In this document: in pieces, positions 9,201-15,949 of the stretch | Position numbering within the stretch: position 1 is the first letter of the stretch | Layout: each line of letters starts with the position of its first letter | DNA from: an uncultured Acetatifactor sp. | GTDB taxonomy: Bacteria > Bacillota > Clostridia > Lachnospirales > Lachnospiraceae | DNA length: 36,916 nt | Reading direction: 5' to 3' | NCBI GenBank assembly: GCA_934433135.1 | Contig: CAKRZO010000029.1 | Location: 1-36,916, forward strand | Made by a program: the position numbers and the translations under genes | The notes under the pieces: model-generated | What the model was told of the DNA's origin: nothing | What the model saw: the letters and a program-made list of their open reading frames with translations, nothing else | Database searches by the model: none

Positions 9201-9755
9201 TCGCTGCTTTGAGCTCATAATGTCATAACACCAATCGTAAACAAGAGCGCCTGTCTGGATGGCATTATTACCATAATCTTTATATAATGCAATGGTATTG
9301 GAGGGACTGACCGATGTCTTTGCATTTTTAATATACTCAATGGTATACTCTACCGTTTCGATCGCATCCTTTTCACTTAATAATCCCAGTGCGTACAGAA
9401 ATGCCTTTGCCTCCAGCTGCATACTGATATTAGAAGAAAGAATCCCATCAGCCGGCTGAGAATCCGGTAAAGGCTTTCGTGCCTGATTCTCAACCCAGGA
9501 AAAAGCATCCGAATAGTACGGATTGTTTCTCAATGCCAGAAGTTTTTCCGCATACTCTTCATTTATGAATATATAAGGATGTTCCTTTCCGTTCAGCAAA
9601 GTAAGTACGTCCGGCTTTGTACCTGTCTCTTGTGCTTTTACCGACACAGCAACAGACAGATAAAGCAAGGACACGATAAGCAGTGTTATCACAAACAAAC
9701 CGCTTTTCATCATTCCGTTGTTCTTCCATGCAACCTTTTTAATATACTTATTCAT
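6288..9755 (-). CDS. Cell-wall-anchored heparinase II/III-like lyase with discoidin domain
   Basis: The product is a surface enzyme of 1155 residues. A hydrophobic signal region (about 16-40) ends in VKAQE. The N-terminal half is an alpha-toroid. A heparinase II/III-type segment with GDHDHAQIGDFQLYYKG near residue 425 and an NWGSDHWRNY region follows. At about 810-920 lies a segment like the copper-amine-oxidase N-terminal repeat (a stalk-type domain), then a discoidin/CBM32 domain at about 940-1070 (ASSDDGN, DRNLNTRWSS, YVRYVGHG). It ends with an Asn/Asp-rich linker, the sortase motif SPQTGE near 1113, a membrane segment and basic tail (GRKKRG). Heparinase II/III-like lyases cut uronic-acid polymers by beta-elimination, giving the unsaturated ends that GH88 removes. 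GGGAGG lies about 10 bases before the ATG. The exact polysaccharide-lyase family and substrate are not certain. Confidence 0.87.
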   Translation of the reverse strand: MNKYIKKVAWKNNGMMKSGLFVITLLIVSLLYLSVAVSVKAQETGTKPDVLTLLNGKEHPYIFINEEYAEKLLALRNNPYYSDAFSWVENQARKPLPDSQPADGILSSNISMQLEAKAFLYALGLLSEKDAIETVEYTIEYIKNAKTSVSPSNTIALYKDYGNNAIQTGALVYDWCYDIMSSKQRKELAQNIRKHVYAPEQPCRPDNVETWTDVAGKAAGQPRIYNSIAALALYDIYPEIYNAVMPKVLGSMAQAAQLYGTVGALSDGSIAYTRDYYAYFVGVMIDRLGYDHKDFYGNQINLGYKMLYSRTPFGALIAQGDDGDHRSYIIGQYTNKSETKYDMSILSAMYEEPYLKFQYIKENYHDSSLFALLLMASETEPKLPDDLPLAFKAGYPRSEILARTSWQDGLDAPTVTAYMNMHNRRSGDHDHAQIGDFQLYYKGPLTRAAGIYTGGNWGSDHWRNYLARSVSANCLTVYDPNEVFSYGANGEKIAEANDGGQKMATYKHRLDANMADDNLVAKTEATFIGPNKNTPAFSYIKGDLTNAYSDSKMESYKRAMVFMDTFNEEYPGILVVYDRVISKNKDFTKKWLLQAVTEPVIEDNKTVITNTEDGCSGKLVNVTLYPQNAVISKVGGVGVYMSDGVDRTFPHEESMSDSYVGGWRCEVSPELAATEDVFLNAMYVTDAGNTIELPVTSVNTDEFMGVIAADRQVMFSRDGERISTAFSLEVAQNGYEEMLCFITDIAAGKWVISGSGTSIVVEADEDGSCLTFAAQPGRYMVVPAASETEVTDKVWEEAEKEKIGDFAVKVDTMYAYVKNPNRLVDGKPYIAIADFMERFCGASAETNSKKLIITLQDGRKLTFTAGSKEYVMESNHSSTAGTLSYEPFLDVNGVFYMNCTGVSAKLGFNMIYTEKAKVLKFVIYQDTQLEGVDPDTIIWPAAITASSDDGNVPDNTIDRNLNTRWSSVVADGEWICFDLGEEKQIDSVQIAFYNGAQRNWLFDIQISDDGVNYADVLSGQQSCGTSINPEKFMFPDNTRARYVRYVGHGVNNSANGAFIGYYSSITEFIINGRPAESSGEDNNGNDNDNKNDDKSRTSQGGETTTDRRDTKSPQTGEGSYLTLWIALLFIGGILSGAAVFGRKKRGFEKYSEGSF

Positions 9756-9792
9756 ATTCTGTTTACCTCCCTGTTTCTTTACAAAGGAAAGC

Positions 9793-12771
9793 TCAGTCTG
9801 TTATCTCAATGCTGCCTCGGATAAATGTATACTCAGACCCCGCATGAACAATTACGATAAAATCCTCCGTATTACCAGCCTGCCGATTCCGTGGTATGTA
9901 GGAATAGCTTCCATCTTCTTTTACTGTTAAAATGCCGTTTAACGGTTTTCTGTAAAGCGAATACACCGCCTTGCTTCCTGTTCTGTTAGTTACAAAATCT
10001 GCAAAAGTTCCCGTTGCTTCCCGGTAGGCCGCTGAGGAAAATTCCGCCTGCCGTGCGAGTAATGTTGTACTTTCATGTATAATTACAGTACATGCTGTCG
10101 TCAAATTATTCTCTCCCGTTGCCGTAATTACTGCTGTCCCGGCCTTCATGCCGGTAATCCGTCCGTCTTCATCCACGGAAACAGTTTCTGTATCGCTACT
10201 GTTCCAGACAATCTCCCTATTTGTGGCATTTGCCGGATAAAAGTTTACTACAAGTTCTTGCTGCTGTGCCTGACACAAATTCAAAGTTCTCGGCAACGAA
10301 ATGCTATCCAATGCGATTTCGCTCACTGTAATTTCCCTTTCACAGCTGTACTCGGGATAATATGCCGATACGATACGGATGGTAGTTGTTCCGCCGGCGA
10401 CTCCTGTTATTCTTCCCCTGGAATCCACTTTTGCGATATTTTCATTATCACTGCTGTATTCAAATACACCCGGCTTATCCATCAAATGATCCGGATCCGT
10501 CAACTCAGCTTCTATTTTCACTCTCTGTCCTACAACAACATTTATATCTTCCTCTGCCAGCGCTATATAAGGCACTCTTTTAACAGAAATATCATCAAAA
10601 AACCAACTGCCGCTTGTCAGATTAGATACCTGTATTTCCAGATTGGTGCCCGGTAAAAGCAGATTACCTGCGGTAAATTCAAAACATACAGGAATCCAGT
10701 CCGTATGTTCACCGGCTGTCTGAGATATACTGTATTGTACTTCACTTCCTTCAAAGTCAAACCAGGAAACAGTTACTGCAGAATCGCTGTTTGCACTTAC
10801 TGGTTTCATATACACTGTCACCGAATATTTACTACGGTTTACCAATAAACCTTCTTCAACCTTCGCATCCAAAATTTGCCTGAATCCGCCTGACACCGGT
10901 CTTCCCAAGTCAGCTTCCGCCGCCAGCTCCAATGCATTATCCGAACGTCCTCCGGCAACATTACGGAAAACCATTCCTTCTTCGCCTGAAGTGATCCAAC
11001 CCTCCAGATCAACCTTAAAATCACCATTTGCTATAATCGTCTTGGGATTTACTTTTACAATGCACTCTGCACTGACGCTTTCATCCGATGTACTTACCGT
11101 AACAGTGGTTTCCCCCAGTCCGACTGCACGTATCATTCCTTGTCCGTCTTGTTCTGTTACTACGGCTATATCCGTATTTTCACTGTTCCATATTAACTCC
11201 GGATCCTTGCCGAGCACTTCATCTTCATCGGTAAGACTGACAGTAACCGGTACCGTATCTCCTAATTCCATATTGACCTGAGACTTGTCTACACTTAGTA
11301 CCGGCATTTTTTTAACAGAAACATCATCTATTAACCAGTAACCTGTGCCCATATTCCAGGCATATATCTGAATACCGTTTCCCGTCGATACAGAGTTTTC
11401 CGTTGTCAGTTCTATGGTATATACTGACCATCCATCATCATCAACCGTCTTGACAGTGCTTGTGACCGTCTCCTTTGTCCTGTCTCCCTTGACCCAACGC
11501 AGCTGCAAAAAAGAACCGTCGTTAATATCCTGTGATGCTTTTGCATATATGGTAAGACAATAATTTGCGCCTGCCTCTAAATCAGGTAACGTTATATTAT
11601 CCTGTCGGATGACACCTCGCCCCTCCGTAGTCGCTGTCTGTCCGGAAGCATTGGATATTTTCATTGCATTTCCCGAATTGCCGCGTCCTTCTGCTACAAT
11701 ATCATACTGCATGTTAATCGTATAACTGGAAGCCATATAGTAGCTCCAATCCGTAGTTCCGATGGCAGAAGTTCCTACGGTACCGCCGTTACCTCCGGTT
11801 AAAGCCGTAACACTTACATTCGATACTTTTTCAAAATCTCCATTCTTTACAATAGGTGTTTTTCTCTCTGCTTCACCGGCATCTGTTACATGAACCGTAC
11901 AGTTTGCGTTCACCTCAGGATTTGCATCCGATGTAACTGTAATAACCGTCGTTCCCTGAGAAATCGCTCTGACAATCCCCTCTCCGCTTACTGTTGCAAC
12001 GGCATTATTACTGCTCATCCATGTACATTTTTTATCTGTCGCATTTTCGGGAGCCACTGTTGCAACTAAAGTTTCTTCCCTTCCGACAGCAAGCGATACC
12101 TCACTCTTATTAAGATGTATCTCCGTTACATCCACCGGTGTCACTTCCCCTTGCGATACCTGAATCAAAGATACATCATCAATCAGCCAGTATCCTCCTT
12201 CCTGCATTCCATAAGCTGCAATTTCGATTCTTTTCTTTGTATCATCAGCTGTCAATGTATATTGAAAGGTATGCGTATACCAACCATCTCCGCATGCAGC
12301 CGCCTGTAATTTTGCATCGTTTATTTTTTGCCCTGCCAATGTAAAATTTAAAGAAGCCGCGGGCATATTAACAACCTTTGCTCTGAGCGTCACGCTATAA
12401 GTAACACCATTCTGTAAAGCGGTATTATAAGATTTTAAAATTGTTCCGCTTCCGCTGCTGTCAGATGTGTGCGATATTTTCATTACCTGATTAGGATTCT
12501 CAGAGTCTTGTGCAATAATCTGAAACCTCGCCCCTGCAAGCGAAGTATACCAATCCCAGCCGCTATCCCCGATATCCCCGAATACTGCGACATCGCTTCC
12601 ATAAGAGCTTGCAGCTTCTTCCATCACCGATCCTGCTTCAAAGTCACCATTTTCAATCAGATTTCCTGCCGTATTCTGTGCCCGAACCACCGGCATCACC
12701 TGATTCGTCCGTATTAAATTACAACACAATACCAATCCAAGTAAAAAAACAAAACCTCTTCCTTTCCTCAT
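9793..12771 (-). CDS. Secreted multidomain glycan-binding protein (CBM_4_9/Big_2)
   Basis: The protein has 992 residues and a signal peptide (MRKGRGFVFLLGLVLCCN..., cleavage near VRAQN). Three jelly-roll modules of CBM_4_9 type start with NGDFE or NGDF at about 37, 309 and 577, and each ends with a W(L/F)(I/F)DD(V/I)S strand. Four Big_2 Ig-like domains with the hallmarks VSLAVG, WxSxN and GxA/TxI lie at about 213-295, 490-575, 735-815 and 815-900. The last ~90 residues resemble a cadherin-like Big_9 fold (NGILTVKEDGSYSYIP). No catalytic domain, LPXTG motif or membrane anchor is visible, so it is probably a secreted or loosely attached binding protein. GGAAGGAGG precedes the ATG. It is the first gene of the enzyme operon, 37 bases before the lyase, which suggests it presents the polymer to that enzyme. 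Confidence 0.82.
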   Translation of the reverse strand: MRKGRGFVFLLGLVLCCNLIRTNQVMPVVRAQNTAGNLIENGDFEAGSVMEEAASSYGSDVAVFGDIGDSGWDWYTSLAGARFQIIAQDSENPNQVMKISHTSDSSGSGTILKSYNTALQNGVTYSVTLRAKVVNMPAASLNFTLAGQKINDAKLQAAACGDGWYTHTFQYTLTADDTKKRIEIAAYGMQEGGYWLIDDVSLIQVSQGEVTPVDVTEIHLNKSEVSLAVGREETLVATVAPENATDKKCTWMSSNNAVATVSGEGIVRAISQGTTVITVTSDANPEVNANCTVHVTDAGEAERKTPIVKNGDFEKVSNVSVTALTGGNGGTVGTSAIGTTDWSYYMASSYTINMQYDIVAEGRGNSGNAMKISNASGQTATTEGRGVIRQDNITLPDLEAGANYCLTIYAKASQDINDGSFLQLRWVKGDRTKETVTSTVKTVDDDGWSVYTIELTTENSVSTGNGIQIYAWNMGTGYWLIDDVSVKKMPVLSVDKSQVNMELGDTVPVTVSLTDEDEVLGKDPELIWNSENTDIAVVTEQDGQGMIRAVGLGETTVTVSTSDESVSAECIVKVNPKTIIANGDFKVDLEGWITSGEEGMVFRNVAGGRSDNALELAAEADLGRPVSGGFRQILDAKVEEGLLVNRSKYSVTVYMKPVSANSDSAVTVSWFDFEGSEVQYSISQTAGEHTDWIPVCFEFTAGNLLLPGTNLEIQVSNLTSGSWFFDDISVKRVPYIALAEEDINVVVGQRVKIEAELTDPDHLMDKPGVFEYSSDNENIAKVDSRGRITGVAGGTTTIRIVSAYYPEYSCEREITVSEIALDSISLPRTLNLCQAQQQELVVNFYPANATNREIVWNSSDTETVSVDEDGRITGMKAGTAVITATGENNLTTACTVIIHESTTLLARQAEFSSAAYREATGTFADFVTNRTGSKAVYSLYRKPLNGILTVKEDGSYSYIPRNRQAGNTEDFIVIVHAGSEYTFIRGSIEITD

Positions 12772-12831
12772 TTTTGCCTCCTTCCGTTTTCGCTATATAC
12801 CATTCCTCCCTCTTTGTACCATAATTACGCA

Positions 12832-12860
12832 CCTTCAACAATCGTTTATTCATGCCACTC
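12832..12860 (-). promoter_or_regulatory. Candidate promoter of the enzyme operon
   Basis: On the minus strand, TTGTTG, a 17-base spacer and TACAAA lie about 60 bases upstream of the CBM/Big_2 gene start. The match to the sigma-A consensus is moderate. It would transcribe the operon 12771-534 separately from the ABC transporter genes, which lie beyond the toxin-antitoxin pair. Confidence 0.4.
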
Positions 12861-12953
12861 ATATCCCATTTTCCATAAAACAAAAAATTTTTATTTACGA
12901 ACTTTTATGCCGTTTGGAAAAGGCAAAATGTTACTATCTTCCAATATAAATCC

Positions 12954-12991
12954 TTGACTTTTAACATACAATAGAATATAATTATATTGTA
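12954..12991 (+). promoter_or_regulatory. Antitoxin promoter with overlapping palindromic operator
   Basis: TTGACT at 12954-12959, a 17-base spacer and TATAAT at 12977-12982 form a near-consensus promoter. A palindrome with arms TACAATA (12967-12973) and TATTGTA (12985-12991) straddles the -10 box. It is well placed to be the operator through which the ribbon-helix-helix antitoxin represses its own operon, as is usual for RelB-type systems. A strong ribosome site (AAAGGAG) follows, 6 bases before the ATG. Confidence 0.75.
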
Positions 12992-13025
12992 AAGTAATAC
13001 AATTTCATTTGAAAGGAGTGTTTTT

Positions 13026-13346
13026 ATGGCTACAAGTGTTATGCAAGTGCGAGTAGATGATGATTTGCGTACCAAAGCTACCGCCGTCTATGATGAACTC
13101 GGTATTGATCTTCCAACTGCTATACGGATGTTTTTAAAACGTTCTGTTGTGGTAAATGGCGTTCCCTTTTCTATGACATTACCGAAGCAAGACTACAAGG
13201 CAGAAAGTGCGATTCGTGCCATGCAAAATCTGAGCGAAAGCGCTCAGCAGAATGGCACAGCAGATATGTCGTTGGACGAGATCAATGCCGAGATTGCCGC
13301 ATATAGAAAAGAACGTGCAGCGAAGAATACTCAGAATGGAGTGTAA
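13026..13346 (+). CDS. RelB/DinJ-type antitoxin
   Basis: The protein has 106 residues with an N-terminal ribbon-helix-helix: the strand VMQVRVDDDLRTKATAVYDE, then the LGIDLPTAIRMFLKR turn, is the RelB/DinJ signature. The C-terminal half is charged and helical (MSLDEINAEIAAYRKERAAK), the part that normally wraps the toxin. It should bind the promoter palindrome at 12967-12991 as an autorepressor and neutralise the following PIN protein, whose start codon lies 2 bases after its stop. The pair stands alone on the plus strand inside a minus-strand polysaccharide locus. Confidence 0.88.
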   Translation: MATSVMQVRVDDDLRTKATAVYDELGIDLPTAIRMFLKRSVVVNGVPFSMTLPKQDYKAESAIRAMQNLSESAQQNGTADMSLDEINAEIAAYRKERAAKNTQNGV

Positions 13347-13348
13347 TT

Positions 13349-13771
13349 ATGAAATACTATGTTGTACTTGATACAAATGTAGTGGTTTCTGCCTTGTTTA
13401 ATCTTTCCTCTGTTCCCGGCATCATTCTGCAAGAAGCTCTTGCAGGTCGCTTAATTCCTCTTTTGCATGAGGATATTCTGGATGAGTACAAAGATGTTCT
13501 GTATAGACCCAAGTTTAAGTTTAATCAACGAGACATCGAGATTACACTAACTGGTCTAATCAAACGCGGCATTTTTTTGGATGCCGGCTCCATTGAGGAC
13601 TATGTTCCAGATCCTGATGACGCAATCTTTTATGAAGTCATTATGAAAGCAAAGGAAACTACAGATGCTTACCTTGTAACCGGCAATATCAAGCATTTTC
13701 CGGTCAAGCCTTACGTAGTTACGCCAAAAGAAATGCTGGTCATCCTCAATGGAGACAAATTTGATGTCTAA
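13349..13771 (+). CDS. PIN-domain toxin (PIN_3/COG1569-like ribonuclease)
   Basis: The protein has 140 residues. PIN fold ribonucleases use a cluster of acidic residues to bind Mg2+. Here DTN is at residue 8 (YVVLDTNVVVSALF), acidic residues lie in LLHEDILDEYKDVL, DPDD is near 88-91, and TTDAYLVTGNIKHF holds the last conserved aspartate. The C-terminus VVTPKEMLVIL is typical of this subfamily. Its ribosome site (GGAG) lies in the end of the antitoxin gene, so translation is coupled. Canonical RelB antitoxins pair with RelE/YafQ toxins; here the partner is a PIN protein, a combination seen in some Clostridia. The likely role is stabilisation of the locus or an abortive response, which is inference. 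Confidence 0.87.
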   Translation: MKYYVVLDTNVVVSALFNLSSVPGIILQEALAGRLIPLLHEDILDEYKDVLYRPKFKFNQRDIEITLTGLIKRGIFLDAGSIEDYVPDPDDAIFYEVIMKAKETTDAYLVTGNIKHFPVKPYVVTPKEMLVILNGDKFDV

Positions 13772-13781
13772 ACACTACACC

Positions 13782-13812
13782 GTGCGCCCTTTCAAAGACG
13801 TCTTTTGCGCAC
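13782..13812. terminator. Palindrome between convergent toxin and permease genes
   Basis: GTGCGC at 13782-13787 pairs with GCGCAC at 13807-13812, and the inner palindrome AAAGACGTCTTT lies at 13794-13805. It sits 10 bases after the PIN stop and just beyond the end of the convergent permease gene. There is no U-tract on either strand, so it is only a possible bidirectional terminator. Confidence 0.4.
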
Positions 13813-13814
13813 CA

Positions 13815-14690
13815 TCACCCTTTCAAAGCTCCCATCATAACCCCTTTTACAAAGTATTTCTGTATAAAAGGATAAACGCACAGAATCGGGACGGTGGATA
13901 TAACGATAATGGCATATTTGATGGTCTCGGCAACTGCCGCATCGTCCGCGATGCCGGCCCCGACCGTTGTCAGTCCGGATCCCTGGATCAGAATTTCCCG
14001 CAAAACGGACTGTAACGGATACAGATTCTGGTCAAAGATATAGAGCAAGGCGTTCATGTAATCATTCCAATGTTCCACGGAATAATAGAGCACCAGAACC
14101 ATAATGACAGGCTTTGCAAGCGGCGCCAGAATTTTAAACAACACCGTAAAATTACCTGCGCCGTCTATTTTGGCTGCTTCCTCCAGTTCATACGGCATCC
14201 CTCTGAAATAAGTAAGCGCTATAATAAAATTCGTTGTATTAATGGCACCCGGCAGAATCATCGCAAGGGGCGAATCCAGCAGATGAATTTCCTTTACCAC
14301 CATATACATGGGAATCATGCCGCCGGAAAAATACATGGTAAATACCATGCACATGATAATAAAATTCTGTCCCCACAAATTACGACGCGACAGGCAATAT
14401 GCCGCCATAATCGTCAGAACCACATTCAATGCCGTACCGCCTATGGTATAAAAAATCGTATTTCGATATCCCACCCAGATCTGTCTGAACGTAAACGCAT
14501 ACTCATATCCGCTCAGGTTAAAGCCTCTCGGCCATAAAAGCAATTTGCTGCCGTTATAAAGCTGAATGGGATCGCTTACCGAAGCGATCACTACGTACAG
14601 ACAGGGATACAACGTCACAATCAGCAGAAAGGACAGATAGATATAATTAAAAACTGCAAATACTTTTTCTCCTTTGGATCGTCTGATCAT
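13815..14690 (-). CDS. ABC sugar transporter permease, LplC/YtcP type
   Basis: The protein has 291 residues with about six membrane segments. The cytoplasmic EAA loop that contacts the ATPase is visible as ELEEAAKIDGAGNFTVLFKI. The N-terminus (basic residues, then YLSFLLIVTLYPCLYVV) and the end VKGVMMGALKG are typical of LplC/YtcP permeases for complex oligosaccharides. It starts 14 bases after the partner permease gene ends. No ATPase gene is in the window; such importers usually share a housekeeping MsmX-type ATPase encoded elsewhere. With the 568-codon binding-protein frame it should import the unsaturated oligosaccharides made by the lyase. Confidence 0.9.
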   Translation of the reverse strand: MIRRSKGEKVFAVFNYIYLSFLLIVTLYPCLYVVIASVSDPIQLYNGSKLLLWPRGFNLSGYEYAFTFRQIWVGYRNTIFYTIGGTALNVVLTIMAAYCLSRRNLWGQNFIIMCMVFTMYFSGGMIPMYMVVKEIHLLDSPLAMILPGAINTTNFIIALTYFRGMPYELEEAAKIDGAGNFTVLFKILAPLAKPVIMVLVLYYSVEHWNDYMNALLYIFDQNLYPLQSVLREILIQGSGLTTVGAGIADDAAVAETIKYAIIVISTVPILCVYPFIQKYFVKGVMMGALKG

Positions 14691-14704
14691 AATCCGTCCT
14701 CCCC

Positions 14705-15643
14705 TTAAAACAGTCCGCTTCCCTGCACCTTTTTGCTGAACCAGTTTGCAAAGGTAAGCAGTGAAAAGTTGACAATAGAATTAAACATACCAATTGCTGC
14801 AGAATAACTGTAGGATCCCCCCATAATACCCTGCCTGTATACATAAGTACTGATAACATCCGCCGTCTCATAAATAGCGGGGGTATACAGCAGCAGGATC
14901 TTTTCGTATCCCACCGACATAATGCTTCCCACACTCATAATAAGCATGATAGACATGGTCGGCAAAATCCCCGGAATCGTAATATGCAATGTCTGCTTCC
15001 ACCGTCCTGCGCCGTCTACTGCCGCCGCTTCATACAGTTCGGCATCAATACCGGAAAGCGCGGAAATATAGATAATACTGCTCCAGCCCATATTCTGCCA
15101 GATATGTGAAACGACATAAACTCCCACAAAATATTTCGGGTTCGTAAGAAAAGGAACCTTTTCAAACCCCAAAGCTGTTATAATGGAATTAATCAACCCG
15201 CTCGGTGTGATATAACTGATAATCATGCTGCAGATAACCACCGTGGAAATGAAATGAGGCATGTAGGTAACCGTCTGAACCAGCTTCTTAAATTTCAAAT
15301 TTCTTACTTCGTTCAACAGCAATGCAAAGATAACCGCCATCGGGAAATTAAAAAGCAGTGTACTGGCACTGATTACCATCGTATTTCTTACCAGTCGCCA
15401 GAAATAAATGTCCTCGAAAAAAGTCTTAAAGTGCTTCAATCCCACCCAGTTGCTCTTCCAAAAGCCTCTCGCGATCCGGAAATCCTGAAATGCCATAATA
15501 TTACCGAACATAGAAGCATACTTAAAAATAACATAGTACAATATTACCGGTATCAGCATAAAATAAATTCCGCGGTTTCTTTTAAAGCTATGACGGAAGC
15601 CCTTTTGGGCGGATACCGGTTCCGTTTTAAATTTTGCTGCCAT
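14705..15643 (-). CDS. ABC sugar transporter permease, LplB/UgpA type
   Basis: The protein has 312 residues and about six membrane helices after a basic N-terminal tail (FRHSFKRNRGIYFMLIPVILYY). The EAA loop reads ELYEAAAVDGAGRWKQTLHITIPGILP, and the C-terminus FSKKVQGSGLF is characteristic of LplB-like permeases. It is the first of the two permease genes and is separated from the solute-binding-protein gene by a 306-base gap that contains a hairpin and a repeat element. The context is import of oligosaccharides from locus 1. Confidence 0.9.
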   Translation of the reverse strand: MAAKFKTEPVSAQKGFRHSFKRNRGIYFMLIPVILYYVIFKYASMFGNIMAFQDFRIARGFWKSNWVGLKHFKTFFEDIYFWRLVRNTMVISASTLLFNFPMAVIFALLLNEVRNLKFKKLVQTVTYMPHFISTVVICSMIISYITPSGLINSIITALGFEKVPFLTNPKYFVGVYVVSHIWQNMGWSSIIYISALSGIDAELYEAAAVDGAGRWKQTLHITIPGILPTMSIMLIMSVGSIMSVGYEKILLLYTPAIYETADVISTYVYRQGIMGGSYSYSAAIGMFNSIVNFSLLTFANWFSKKVQGSGLF

Positions 15644-15686
15644 ACTTACATCCTTTCTGAGCGACTTTGTCGCAGTGTAATTCTCC

Positions 15687-15877
15687 GTAACAGTTCAGAC
15701 AATCATTCTTGTGGGCAGATTTCATGCTTGCATGAAAATCTGTCTGCCTAAAAATGCCCATTGGGCATTTTATGATTGAGCTTAGCGCCATTTTATATGA
15801 GCATCGCATCTTACAGATGCGACAAGTAGCTGCGAAGCATGCGAAAAGTTTTGCGAATGGCGCGGCTGAACTGTTAC
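15687..15877. repeat. 191-bp palindromic element with GTAACAGTTCAG ends
   Basis: The terminal inverted repeats GTAACAGTTCAG (15687-15698) and CTGAACTGTTAC (15866-15877) match perfectly over 12 bases. Inside are further perfect hairpins: TTCATGC/GCATGAA (about 15721-15736), AATGCCCA/TGGGCATT (about 15753-15770), TCGCATCT/AGATGCGA (about 15804-15822), and an outer pair GCGCCATT/AATGGCGC. It encodes no protein and resembles a MITE-like or REP-like intergenic element. It fills most of the gap 15644-15949 between the binding-protein and permease genes. A deleted copy is at 3951-4004. Confidence 0.75.
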
Positions 15878-15894
15878 AATTTTTTATAAAATGC

Positions 15895-15938
15895 GGGCTG
15901 CCGCTTGTACGAATTCCGAATCCGTGAAGTGACAGCCC
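15895..15938 (-). terminator. Stem-loop after the solute-binding-protein gene
   Basis: GGGCTG and CAGCCC arms with a weaker inner stem lie 11 bases after the stop of the binding-protein gene. On the minus strand an A/T-rich stretch follows (CATTTTATAAAA). It is likely a partial terminator or RNA-stabilising hairpin that keeps binding-protein mRNA above permease mRNA, a common arrangement in such operons. Confidence 0.45.
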
Positions 15939-15949
15939 TTTTTCAAAAC

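Noticed and set aside
15254..15751. Plus-strand open frame of 165 codons
   Set aside because: It is antisense to a permease and runs into the palindromic element; its end resembles the 3877-4137 frame only because both cross copies of that repeat.
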